DNA from: a virus
DNA length: 45,165 nucleotides
Virus record (IMG/VR): IMGVR_UViG_3300009085_001296
Span: 1 to 45,165 of that record
Strand: one strand, 5' to 3'
Every line of letters starts with the position of its first letter. The stretch's first letter is position 1. The translations under genes and the position numbers were made by a program. The notes beneath the pieces were generated by a model, which was not told the DNA's origin, ran no database searches, and saw only the letters and a list, made by a program, of their open reading frames with translations. This document shows, piece after piece, positions 23,812-32,104 of the stretch.

Positions 23812-23886
23812 AAGGCTATGGTGGTTCTTCCTTCTAAATCTTAAGCGCTTCGGCGCTGCCACGAAATTAGAACTGCCAATTTCCTT
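23812..23886 (+). ncRNA. Structured RNA unit 3 of 3
   Basis: Outer stem AAGG/CCTT (23812-23815, 23883-23886). Linker CTAT, inner stem GGTGGTTCT/AGAACTGCC (23820-23828, 23869-23877), TCCTTCT (23829-23835), and linker AATTT. The loop holds an extra AGCGC-TTCG-GCGCT hairpin (23844-23857) with the very stable UUCG tetraloop. A T-rich run and then the ribosome site of the 709-aa gene follow. Confidence 0.77.
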
Positions 23887-23911
23887 ATTTTTTATTTGTG
23901 AGGAGTTTGAT

Positions 23912-26041
23912 ATGAATGATTTAATTTTGTTGAGAAGAAAGAATAAAGTTATTGTTGAAAAAGGTAATTTCAAATTAACAAATCAATATTTAGCAACTAT
24001 ATTGAAAAATATCGAATCACTCGGTTATGTTTTTTCCAGAAAATTATTAAATAGAGTAAGAACACTTTCAACTTCTGAAGCAACAAATTTCTATAATAAT
24101 TTAATTGCTAATTTAAGAAAAAATATTGGCGCAAATAAAAAATTCAATCCAATGTATTCTAATTTCCCAACACAAGTAATGGAAATGAGCGAAATAGAAT
24201 TATATTTAAATGCATATATCCATTATATAACAACATGGTGTTCTGATATTACTGATGGAAAAATTCAATCAGTTCTTCCAAAATATAAGAAGGAAAAAAG
24301 AGAAGGATTGCGGGATGATATAGAATTGAAAGTTATTGATTTAGGAACAGAACAAGAATTTTTTCAAATTTGTATTAATTTGTTATCGTCAAAAACATCA
24401 CTGTCTGAAACCGATAAAAATGATGTTGAATGGTTTATAAAAGAAAATAGCAAAAACATTAAAGATTTTTTGCCAGAAAGTATACCATTAAAAGAAAATG
24501 TTGCTCTGTTAGCCAATTTATTACTTAAATATGTGCAACACGGAGAATTATATTTATGTAAATATTTTAAAACAGCAACTGACGTATTAAGATTTGCAGT
24601 TTCATTGTCTGACGGTGATATTAGTTTAGCTAAAAATACTAAATTTAAGAAATTTAGCAGAAAAGAAAGAAGATTATTATTAACACTATTAGAAGGATGC
24701 AGAAATATTACTGAAGATATGCTACGATTTAAAACACAATGGATTAAATTAGGAGAATATTTGCATCCTGGTGATTATAAGAACAAATTTTTAGATGTAT
24801 ATGAATCTTTTGATATTTTGAGAAATAATAAGCCATTTGAAACATTTAATTCAAAAGTTGAAAAATTACTAAAAGATCATAATGTTAAAGAAGCCAGTAA
24901 TATTTTGAAAAATAGACCCGGCGATTTTGCTCGTAAATTAGATCATTTATTGCGTTTAACCAGTAATAGAAGTTCAGTTCTCGAAAATTTTGAAGATATT
25001 GCGAACAAAATTTCAACGCCAGTTTTGCTTCAAGTTCATTCGCATTTTAAAAATAGAAATAAAAATACAGAACAAAGAATATTCTTCCCTAAAGGGAATG
25101 TTGCAAAAGGTCATTTAGAAGAAAATAATTTAAAGAAAATAAACGAAGAAACATGCAAAGATGTTGTTTCTATTTGTGAAAAAACATTAATTAAAAAATT
25201 TAGTAATTTATCTGAATTAGGAAATGTATATATTGATGAAAAATTGAAAGAATTTTTAGTGCCATTTTCACAAAGATCTGCAAGCAAAGCATTAAGAACT
25301 ATTGTGAGAGGTAGTAAAATAAATATTCCAGAAGGGAATACGTTAAGATTTTTTCTTTGGTGGAAGAATATTAGCAAAAATGGTTATATTTGGCGCGGGT
25401 TTGATAGGGTAGATATTGATTTAACTGCAGCAACATTTAATGAGAATTGGAAAAGCAAAGAATTTATTAGTTGGACGAATTTGAAAAGTGCATCATTTAG
25501 AGGATATCATAGTGGCGATATAACTAATGCTCCAAATGGGGCTTGTGAATTTATTGATATTGATATAGTTTCTGCTATTGATTCTGATATACGTTATGTA
25601 ATGGCAAATTTATATTGTTATACAAATCAACCGTATAATACTATACCTGAATGTTTTATGGGTTGGATGATAAGACAGAAGCCAAATTCAGGCGAAATAT
25701 TTGAACCAAAAACCGTACAAGATAAAATTGATATATCTGCAGATACTACTATTTGCATACCATTTATATTTGATTTAGTTGAAAGAAAAATGATATGGAC
25801 AGATTTAGCATTAAAAAAGAGTCCGAATTTTAATTGTTATGAAACGAATACAAAAGGTGCCGCATTAATGGGTAAAGCAATGGTTAATTTAGTTAAACCT
25901 AATTTGTATGATTTATTTAATATGCATGCAAAAGGTAGAGGAAAAATAGTTAATGATAAGGAAAAAGCAGATATTATTTTTTCTGTAGATAAAGGAATAA
26001 CGCCTTTTGATATAGATAAAATTATGGCAGAATACCTTTAG
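23912..26041 (+). CDS. Large protein of the MXAN_6230/SCO0854-like family (709 aa)
   Basis: GTGAGGAG precedes the ATG. It begins MNDLILLRRKNKVIV and contains RPGDFARKLDHLLR, STPVLLQVHSHF, VPFSQRSASKALRT and FFLWWKN. It ends with GDITNAPNGACEFIDID, PECFMGWM, GALMGKAM-like and TPFDIDKIMAEYL segments. These match my memory of long bacterial proteins (Streptomyces, Myxococcus) named after SCO0854 and MXAN_6230. Those carry a C-terminal RING-like domain that is missing here. The N-terminal half is helical-repeat-like, and the C-terminal half has a beta-rich region reminiscent of TerD-associated proteins. The function is not established. A three-unit structured RNA array lies directly upstream. Confidence 0.8.
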   Translation: MNDLILLRRKNKVIVEKGNFKLTNQYLATILKNIESLGYVFSRKLLNRVRTLSTSEATNFYNNLIANLRKNIGANKKFNPMYSNFPTQVMEMSEIELYLNAYIHYITTWCSDITDGKIQSVLPKYKKEKREGLRDDIELKVIDLGTEQEFFQICINLLSSKTSLSETDKNDVEWFIKENSKNIKDFLPESIPLKENVALLANLLLKYVQHGELYLCKYFKTATDVLRFAVSLSDGDISLAKNTKFKKFSRKERRLLLTLLEGCRNITEDMLRFKTQWIKLGEYLHPGDYKNKFLDVYESFDILRNNKPFETFNSKVEKLLKDHNVKEASNILKNRPGDFARKLDHLLRLTSNRSSVLENFEDIANKISTPVLLQVHSHFKNRNKNTEQRIFFPKGNVAKGHLEENNLKKINEETCKDVVSICEKTLIKKFSNLSELGNVYIDEKLKEFLVPFSQRSASKALRTIVRGSKINIPEGNTLRFFLWWKNISKNGYIWRGFDRVDIDLTAATFNENWKSKEFISWTNLKSASFRGYHSGDITNAPNGACEFIDIDIVSAIDSDIRYVMANLYCYTNQPYNTIPECFMGWMIRQKPNSGEIFEPKTVQDKIDISADTTICIPFIFDLVERKMIWTDLALKKSPNFNCYETNTKGAALMGKAMVNLVKPNLYDLFNMHAKGRGKIVNDKEKADIIFSVDKGITPFDIDKIMAEYL

Positions 26042-26043
26042 AT

Positions 26044-26100
26044 TATAAATAATTAAAAAATAACTCTTGTTTTTATTTTTAAATCTATTATTTTTATAAT
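26044..26100 (+). promoter_or_regulatory. Late box and phage promoter element before queD
   Basis: TATAAATAATTAAAA (26044-26058) is followed by CTTGTTTTTATTTTT (from 26066) and AAATCTATTATTTTT with TATAAT at its end. Both signal types stand in front of the queD-folE-dpdA gene string. Confidence 0.72.
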
Positions 26101-26123
26101 TGAACAAGTGAAAGGATTTTAGT

Positions 26124-26612
26124 TTGTCTATTCAAAAGATTTTCAAATCAGAAACTGCTCACATAGTAAGAAATTCATTTTCTACTAGATGTAAATTCAA
26201 TATTCACGGTCATTCATATAAGTGGGTTATTGGTTTAGATGGTGATGTCGACCAATCAAACGGCATGTTAATTGATTTTAAATTATTAAAACCCATCAAA
26301 GATTTTGTTGATAAATTCGATCATTCTACTGTTTTATGGAGTAAAGAAGAAAATTCAGTTAAAGAATTCTTTAAAAATAATTTTAAACGTGTTATTATAA
26401 TGGTAAGAAATCCAACTGCAGAGAATATGGCCCGAGCATTATTTAAAAAAGCAGATGATTGGCTAAAAACAGATTTTAAATATGATAAATCTAAAAGAAC
26501 GATATTTGTTTCATATGCTGAAGTATGGGAAACTGAAAATTCTTCAGCGAGAACAAGTGAAGCAGACGCATTTGATGTTATTTCATTTGAGGAGAGTAAA
26601 ATTGAAGAATAG
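26124..26612 (+). CDS. queD: 6-carboxy-tetrahydropterin synthase QueD
   Basis: 162 aa from a TTG start with AAAGGA 7 bp upstream. The zinc ligands are His13, His28 and His30 (HGHSYKW). The catalytic Cys is Cys23, and Asp66-His67 lie in KFDHSTVL. Glu100 is in NPTAENMAR. QueD converts dihydroneopterin triphosphate, made by FolE, into 6-carboxy-tetrahydropterin for QueE. The gene overlaps the next one by 11 bp. Confidence 0.93.
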   Translation: MSIQKIFKSETAHIVRNSFSTRCKFNIHGHSYKWVIGLDGDVDQSNGMLIDFKLLKPIKDFVDKFDHSTVLWSKEENSVKEFFKNNFKRVIIMVRNPTAENMARALFKKADDWLKTDFKYDKSKRTIFVSYAEVWETENSSARTSEADAFDVISFEESKIEE

Positions 26613-27063
26613 ATATTGTGTTACTTGGGATGAAGTAATTGATTGGGTTTATAAAATAGAAATTGAATACCGAGACTATTTAGTTTTTGGTATTCCAAAA
26701 GGCGGAATGATTCTTGCCAGTTGTTTTAAAAATCTTCCAACTATTTCCCATGATTTAGATTTATATTATAATCACGACGAAATCGATAAGATTTTGATCG
26801 TCGACGATATTGTTGACAGCGGCAATACAAAGAAAAAATGGGTAGAAAAATATCCTAATGCAAAATTTGAAGCTTTAATAGATAAACAAAATAATGAAGA
26901 TCACAAAAAATATGGTTGGGTGGTGTTTCCGTGGGAAAATGAAAATATTGATATAGATGAAAATATTGATAGAATCGTTCAATATTATGACAAATGGAAT
27001 AGCGTAAATAAAAAAGATTTTAAAAAATATATTACAAAATATTTTGAAGATTTTATGATTTAA
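26602..27063 (+). CDS. Phosphoribosyltransferase-like protein (153 aa)
   Basis: The start is a TTG at 26602-26604 with GAGGAG (26589-26594) upstream. A frame opening at 26482 would overlap queD and lacks a ribosome site. GIPKGGMILA is followed by the PRPP-binding loop ILIVDDIVDSGNT near residue 70, the signature of type I phosphoribosyltransferases. The protein then diverges, with GWVVFPWENEN near the end. Set between queD and folE, it may act on a 7-deazaguanine or pterin intermediate or salvage a base. That is inference. Confidence 0.85.
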   Translation: MKNRYCVTWDEVIDWVYKIEIEYRDYLVFGIPKGGMILASCFKNLPTISHDLDLYYNHDEIDKILIVDDIVDSGNTKKKWVEKYPNAKFEALIDKQNNEDHKKYGWVVFPWENENIDIDENIDRIVQYYDKWNSVNKKDFKKYITKYFEDFMI

Positions 27064-27075
27064 AGGTGAATAATT

Positions 27076-27624
27076 ATGAATAACGCAGAAGAACATATTA
27101 TAAAATTATTAGAATATATTGGCGAAGACCCTAATAGAGAAGGTTTAGTTAAAACGCCATATAGAGTAATTAAATCATATAGCGAATTATTCTCGGGATA
27201 TAAACAGAACCCAAAAGATATTTTAAGTACGAGATTTAATTCATCTAATGATGAAATGGTATTTTGTAATAATATTGATTTTTATTCAATGTGTGAACAT
27301 CACATGTTACCTTTTTTTGGAAAATGTCATATTGGTTATTTACCACAAGGAAAAGTTGTTGGATTGTCAAAATTAGCACGATTAGTTGAAATTTTTGCAA
27401 GAAGATTACAGATACAAGAAAATATGACTACACAAATAGCAGAAGCTATAATGGATGAATTAAAACCATTAGGCGTTGGAGTAGTAGTTGAAGCACAACA
27501 TTTATGTATGAAAATGCGCGGAGTTAGAAATCATAATTCGTATATGAAAACAAGTAAATTATTGGGAAATTTTCAAACTAATAATAATACAAGAGCAGAG
27601 TTTTTTAGTTTAATAAAAGAATAA
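27076..27624 (+). CDS. folE: GTP cyclohydrolase I FolE
   Basis: 182 aa, full length for the single-domain enzyme. The zinc ligands are Cys73 and His76 in [11 protein letters not shown] and Cys144 in [22 protein letters not shown] and [12 protein letters not shown] are family hallmarks. It makes dihydroneopterin triphosphate from GTP, the entry step to 7-deazaguanines. AAAGGTGAA precedes the ATG. Confidence 0.95.
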   Translation: MNNAEEHIIKLLEYIGEDPNREGLVKTPYRVIKSYSELFSGYKQNPKDILSTRFNSSNDEMVFCNNIDFYSMCEHHMLPFFGKCHIGYLPQGKVVGLSKLARLVEIFARRLQIQENMTTQIAEAIMDELKPLGVGVVVEAQHLCMKMRGVRNHNSYMKTSKLLGNFQTNNNTRAEFFSLIKE

Positions 27625-27626
27625 TT

Positions 27627-27962
27627 ATGAAATCATATATTTGGGTAACCACTCAACAAAGTAACTTTCATTCTTGGAAAGACGCAAAAAATGATGTTGA
27701 ATTTTTAAAATATAAACATCGTCATATATTTTATTTTAAAGTATATATAGAAGTATTTCATGATGATAGGGAAATAGAATTTTTTCAATTCAAAAATTTT
27801 ATTGAGCATAAATTAGAACCAAAAAAATTGTGGGAAAATAAATCTTGTGAGATGATTGCTGATTGGCTATATAATATTATAAGAAAAAAGTTCACAGATA
27901 GAACAATTATAATAGAAGTTAGTGAAGATAATGAAAATGGATGCAGGAATGAATATTTGTAA
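27627..27962 (+). CDS. T-fold-like conserved phage protein (111 aa)
   Basis: It begins MKSYIWVTTQQSNFHSW and contains HRHIFYFKVYIEVFHDDREIEFF, KSCEMIADWLYNII and IIIEVSEDNENG. I recall close relatives in cyanophages without assigned function. The order HRH, then a helix with SCEM, then IIIEVSED echoes QueD (HGH, NPTAEN, a final V-x-E). It may be a divergent T-fold enzyme. It lies 2 bp after folE. Confidence 0.75.
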   Translation: MKSYIWVTTQQSNFHSWKDAKNDVEFLKYKHRHIFYFKVYIEVFHDDREIEFFQFKNFIEHKLEPKKLWENKSCEMIADWLYNIIRKKFTDRTIIIEVSEDNENGCRNEYL

Positions 27963-28851
27963 GAAAAAAATATTAATTTGCGGATTGGGAATTGGAAAAT
28001 TATATTATTCTTTACTAAAAAAAGATTATAATATTATTACAATAGATAGTGATAAAAATAAAAACGCAGATTTTTTGAATATAGAAGATTTTTTAAAAGA
28101 AAATTATAAAATTGATTTAAGTATAATATCTTTACCTAATTTTTTGCATGAAGAGTATATTTATAAATTGAGTAAAATATCTAATGTGATTTTAGTTGAA
28201 AAACCGGGATTGAAAAATATAGAAGATTGGAATGAAGCCTCAAAAAAATGTAAAAAATTGATAATGGTTAAAAATAATTTGTATAGGGATCAATTACAAT
28301 ATATTTATAAAATAATTTTTGAAAAAATAGATAGTATAAAATATATACATTTATATTGGTTAAATAAAAATAGAATTCCATACCCGGGCAGTTGGTTTAC
28401 CAATAAAGAATTAGCTTTTGGCGGCGTCTCTTATGATTTAATGCCTCATTTATTGCATTTTTTATTTGGTATTATTGGAATAAATAATATAAATAAATTA
28501 AAAATCATTAAAAATCATAAATGTCATAATTTTTCATTAGAAGAAATTATACACACCGATTATGGAAATATTAATAAAGATGGTGTATATGATGTAGACG
28601 ATTATAATATAATTTTAATGAAATATCTTAATATAAATATATCATTAATTAGTTGCTGGCAAAATAATATAGAAGATAAAAGAGAAATTGATATTGGATT
28701 TACTGACAATTCAAAATTTAAATATATTTTTGATTTGTGCCCCGATTATGTATATAAAATTATGATAGATGATATTATCTATCCTTCAAAATTAAAATAT
28801 ATCGATCACCAAAAAATTGATAAAAAAATATTGGAGATAATAGGTGGTTAA
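27931..28851 (+). CDS. Gfo/Idh/MocA-like oxidoreductase
   Basis: About 306 aa. Several in-frame ATG codons (27931, 27937, 27949) are possible starts. All precede the Rossmann motif KILICGLGIGKLYYSLL. VEKPG follows, the family's EKP motif, then FGGVSYDLMPHLLHFL, the GGGxxxDxxxH catalytic region. Such NAD(P) enzymes oxidise or reduce sugars or cyclitols. The N-terminal part overlaps the preceding gene, and the stop overlaps the next GTG start. It is probably part of a sugar pathway with the following glycosyltransferases. Confidence 0.85.
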   Translation: MKMDAGMNICKKKILICGLGIGKLYYSLLKKDYNIITIDSDKNKNADFLNIEDFLKENYKIDLSIISLPNFLHEEYIYKLSKISNVILVEKPGLKNIEDWNEASKKCKKLIMVKNNLYRDQLQYIYKIIFEKIDSIKYIHLYWLNKNRIPYPGSWFTNKELAFGGVSYDLMPHLLHFLFGIIGINNINKLKIIKNHKCHNFSLEEIIHTDYGNINKDGVYDVDDYNIILMKYLNINISLISCWQNNIEDKREIDIGFTDNSKFKYIFDLCPDYVYKIMIDDIIYPSKLKYIDHQKIDKKILEIIGG

Positions 28852-30190
28852 GACTGTAGGAATATTTTTTGATAGTAAATTTTTCTATCCTTGTGGTATA
28901 GGAGTATTTTTATTATCATGTGTAAAAATTTTTAAAGAATATAATTGGCGAATATGTTTAATAGTAAATTCGCCCTTTAAAAATTCAATAAAAGATTTAA
29001 ATTTAGAAGATTTAAATATCTATTTTAATGAAAATCCAATTAAAATAACAGAACATAGACAAATTTTTCAATTTGAAGAAGGAATTCAATACGAAAATGT
29101 AATTAATTATAGAAAAAGTTTTACAGAATCTTTAAAGGAAAATATTTTTGATTTATTGATTTGTAATGATGTAGAATCTGTTCTATGCGTGCAAAATTTT
29201 GGTTTGCAAAAATATATTCATGTATTATATTATACTCATTGTCATTCAATTATTCAATATTCTGAAATACATAATTCTAATACAGATGTTTTTTCTAAAC
29301 AATATATAGATTTTTTAAAAAATGTGAAATTATTACCTGGTATAAATTTTGCTACTCAAAGTGAATTGAATAATAAATTATTAGACGGAAATTGTATCGT
29401 ACTTCCGATCCTTTATGAAGAAAAATATAACCCAAATATTTCAGAAAATGAAGGAATTTTATTTATAGGAAGGTGGGACGATAGAAAAAATATTTTATTC
29501 TTTTTCGATGTTATAAATAAATTAAAGAAAAAATATAATTGTGAATATAAAATAAAAATTATTACTAAAGAAAATAATAAGATTAAATTTAAAAATAAAT
29601 TTAAAGAAATAAATTATAATAATTTTGAAATTTATGCTAATTTAAATGAACAAGAAAAAATTAATATTATATCTAATAGTAAGGTTTTATTTTATCCTTT
29701 AAAATTAGAAGCTTATTGCATTGTTATAAAAGAATGCATGCCATATATTCATTGTTTATTAATGAAAGAATATGGTTGGTGGAAAATGTGGGATGGTTTC
29801 GTAAATGTTACAGATAGAGAAGAAGTAGTAGATGATTTATTTAATCTTTATAATGAGCCAATAGATAGAAATACATTGTTAAATAATTCAATTAAGTTGA
29901 ATAATATTGATAAAAATTATTGGGGGGAATATCTATTAAATTTAAGAAATAAAAATATAGAAAATATTGAAATAAATAATAAATCTGCGTTTTATAAATA
30001 TTTATTAAATGGTGGGACGAAGTTAAAAGATTTCTTTACTCGATTAAATAGAGAACCTTATTTAAGTGATTTCTTGCAAATATATAAATTGAAAAATAGA
30101 TTTTATATTAAAGAGAATATTACATTTAATTTTATAAAAGAAAATAAAAAAGAAATATTTATAGGAATTAAAGATGAAAATATTGCATAG
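28844..30190 (+). CDS. Glycosyltransferase, GT4-like (GT-B)
   Basis: 448 aa from a GTG start with TTGGAG upstream. The N-terminal lobe has PCGIGVFLLSCVKIF. The C-terminal lobe has ILFIGRWDDRKNILFF, NEQEKINIISNSKVLFYPLKLEAY and IKECMPY. These correspond to the FxGRxxxxKG and donor-binding ExxG/ECM regions of GT4, with a partly eroded EX7E. No signal or membrane segment. It overlaps both neighbours. Confidence 0.8.
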   Translation: MVKTVGIFFDSKFFYPCGIGVFLLSCVKIFKEYNWRICLIVNSPFKNSIKDLNLEDLNIYFNENPIKITEHRQIFQFEEGIQYENVINYRKSFTESLKENIFDLLICNDVESVLCVQNFGLQKYIHVLYYTHCHSIIQYSEIHNSNTDVFSKQYIDFLKNVKLLPGINFATQSELNNKLLDGNCIVLPILYEEKYNPNISENEGILFIGRWDDRKNILFFFDVINKLKKKYNCEYKIKIITKENNKIKFKNKFKEINYNNFEIYANLNEQEKINIISNSKVLFYPLKLEAYCIVIKECMPYIHCLLMKEYGWWKMWDGFVNVTDREEVVDDLFNLYNEPIDRNTLLNNSIKLNNIDKNYWGEYLLNLRNKNIENIEINNKSAFYKYLLNGGTKLKDFFTRLNREPYLSDFLQIYKLKNRFYIKENITFNFIKENKKEIFIGIKDENIA

Positions 30191-31076
30191 TTTTGGTAAA
30201 AAAAATATAGATAGTTGGTATTATGAAGAAAGAAATGCCTATTCTAATGAAATAAAAATTCAAACCAAATATTGTGGTATTTGTAATTCAGATATTGCAG
30301 TATATGGTGGTTTTGAAACACCAATGTTTTTAGGTAAATTCGGGCATGAGGGGTTGGGTGTAGTAGTTAGTGTGGGAAAAGAAATAAAAAATGTAAAAGA
30401 AGGAGATTTTGTTTCAACTATTTCTGACCCAGCTTATTCTGAATTTTATTTTGCAAAAGAAAACGAGTTCGTTAAAGTCCCAGAATTAAATCAAAAATAT
30501 ATTATACAGCCCGTAGCATGTGCATTAAATATATTGCAAAAAACTTTAAATTATAATAAGAATAATAAAGATATTTTATTGGTGGGTTCTGGATTTATGT
30601 CTTTAATTATTGCGGAATACTGCACTAAAATTCTCAAAATAAAAATTGATATTTGTGGGAGCAGCAACAAAAAAAATTGGGGTAAATTAAATTTAAAATT
30701 AAATAATATAGAAGATATTGAAGAAAATAGTTATGATTATGTTATAGATTTGTCTTCTAAAGCGGAAAATTTTAAAAAAATAACAAACATTTGTAAAAAT
30801 GAAGGTATTATTAATTATGCAAGTACACCTAAGGAAAATATTGTAACTAATTTTTTCGAAAATTGTTGGAAATGTCACACAATTTTAATGCCGAGTCCAA
30901 GAAATTCAGATTTTATTAAAAGTATGGAATTGTCGGTGGAGTTAATAAAAAATAATATTTTAAATACTGAAGAACTTTGGTCTAAAGGATTTAAAATGTT
31001 TAGTGAATATAAAGAAGGATTTGAAGCTGGGTTAAATAGAGATTTTAATTATATTAGAGGTTATTTTTATATATGA
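30174..31076 (+). CDS. Zinc-type alcohol dehydrogenase-like protein (MDR family)
   Basis: 300 aa. YCGICNSDIAVYGG and FGHEGLGVVVSVG are the catalytic-zinc region of medium-chain dehydrogenases (Cys and His-Glu ligands). ILLVGSGFMSLIIAEY is the NAD(P)-binding Rossmann turn. The structural-zinc loop with four cysteines is missing. It probably acts on a sugar alcohol or nucleotide sugar with its neighbours. The substrate is unknown. Confidence 0.83.
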   Translation: MKILHSFGKKNIDSWYYEERNAYSNEIKIQTKYCGICNSDIAVYGGFETPMFLGKFGHEGLGVVVSVGKEIKNVKEGDFVSTISDPAYSEFYFAKENEFVKVPELNQKYIIQPVACALNILQKTLNYNKNNKDILLVGSGFMSLIIAEYCTKILKIKIDICGSSNKKNWGKLNLKLNNIEDIEENSYDYVIDLSSKAENFKKITNICKNEGIINYASTPKENIVTNFFENCWKCHTILMPSPRNSDFIKSMELSVELIKNNILNTEELWSKGFKMFSEYKEGFEAGLNRDFNYIRGYFYI

Positions 31077-32104
31077 TTTATTTAATTACTTTAGAACCCT
31101 CCGAAAAAAGATATACTTCTCAATGGAAAAAATGGGTGTTTGAATATTTTATTGAAAAAAGAACTGATATAATTGAAATTGACGGAATAACCTATGAAGA
31201 AACTAATAATAAAAATTTTTTAAATCCTAATGTTACTAATATTTGGAAGAGTGAACAAATTATAAAAATTAGTAATTTATTTAGATTGAATAAAATTCAA
31301 GAAAATGATAAATTTTTATTTTACGACGCGTGGCATTACGGAATTATAGCTCTTAAGTATATGAGCGATTTAAATAATATACCAGTTAGTATTTATGGAA
31401 TTTGGCATGCAGGAAGTTATGATAGAAATGATTTATTAGGAAAATTTTATAAGAATTATAATTATTTTGAAAAAAGTATTTTTAATATATTAAAAAAATC
31501 ATTTGTCGCAACTGAATATCATAAAGAGATGGTTTTAAAAGAATTTAATTACGAGTTCGAAAAAAAAGTTATTATAACTGGGTTGCCATTTAAATTTGAA
31601 GATTTAGATAAATATAAAAATATTAAAAAGGAAGATATTATAATTTTTCCACATAGAATGAGTAAAGAAAAACAACCAGAAATTTTAAAAGATTTAGAAA
31701 AAGAATTGAATGAAATAGGCATCAAATGTAATTTTTGTCAAGAAAAAAATTATAAAAAAGATGAATATTATAGAGAATTAGCTAAAAGTAAATTATTATT
31801 TTCTGCTAATTTACAAGAAACATGGGGAATAGGAACTTTTGAGGGATTATATTTAAATGTTTTGCCAATTTTACCTAATAGATTAAGTTATGAAGAAATG
31901 TATTATAGAATTTTTAGATATCCAAGTAATTGGACTACTGATTTTATAAGTTATTTAAAAAATAAGAAAAAATTATTAGATTTTATAAAAAAATTATTTT
32001 TAAATTATGATCAAAATTTATTGCAGATGATTTCTAATATAGAAATTATAAAAGAAAAATACTGTTTAATTGATAATATATATACTGAGGTAATTGATGA
32101 ATAA
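31073..32104 (+). CDS. Glycosyltransferase-like protein (343 aa)
   Basis: The ATGA overlap joins it to the dehydrogenase gene. IIFPHRMSKEKQPEILKDL, SKLLFSANLQETWGIGTFEGL and LPILPNRLSYEEM form a GT-B C-terminal lobe, with TFEGL in the position of the donor-binding Glu. VATEYHKEM lies in the first lobe. It overlaps dpdA at its 3' end, which ties it to DNA modification by position only. Confidence 0.75.
   Translation: MIYLITLEPSEKRYTSQWKKWVFEYFIEKRTDIIEIDGITYEETNNKNFLNPNVTNIWKSEQIIKISNLFRLNKIQENDKFLFYDAWHYGIIALKYMSDLNNIPVSIYGIWHAGSYDRNDLLGKFYKNYNYFEKSIFNILKKSFVATEYHKEMVLKEFNYEFEKKVIITGLPFKFEDLDKYKNIKKEDIIIFPHRMSKEKQPEILKDLEKELNEIGIKCNFCQEKNYKKDEYYRELAKSKLLFSANLQETWGIGTFEGLYLNVLPILPNRLSYEEMYYRIFRYPSNWTTDFISYLKNKKKLLDFIKKLFLNYDQNLLQMISNIEIIKEKYCLIDNIYTEVIDE

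Noticed and set aside
23660-23886. Classic type III toxin-antitoxin (ToxIN) repeats
   Set aside because: The units are not near-identical direct repeats of about 36 nt, and the downstream protein is far larger than ToxN. It is kept only as an analogy.
23660-23886. Known Y RNA upstream of a Ro60 (TROVE) protein
   Set aside because: I could not match the conserved Y-RNA stem, and I cannot confirm a TROVE domain in the 709-aa protein.
26482-26601. Upstream extension of the phosphoribosyltransferase frame
   Set aside because: It lies wholly inside queD in another frame. GAGGAG places the start at the TTG at 26602.
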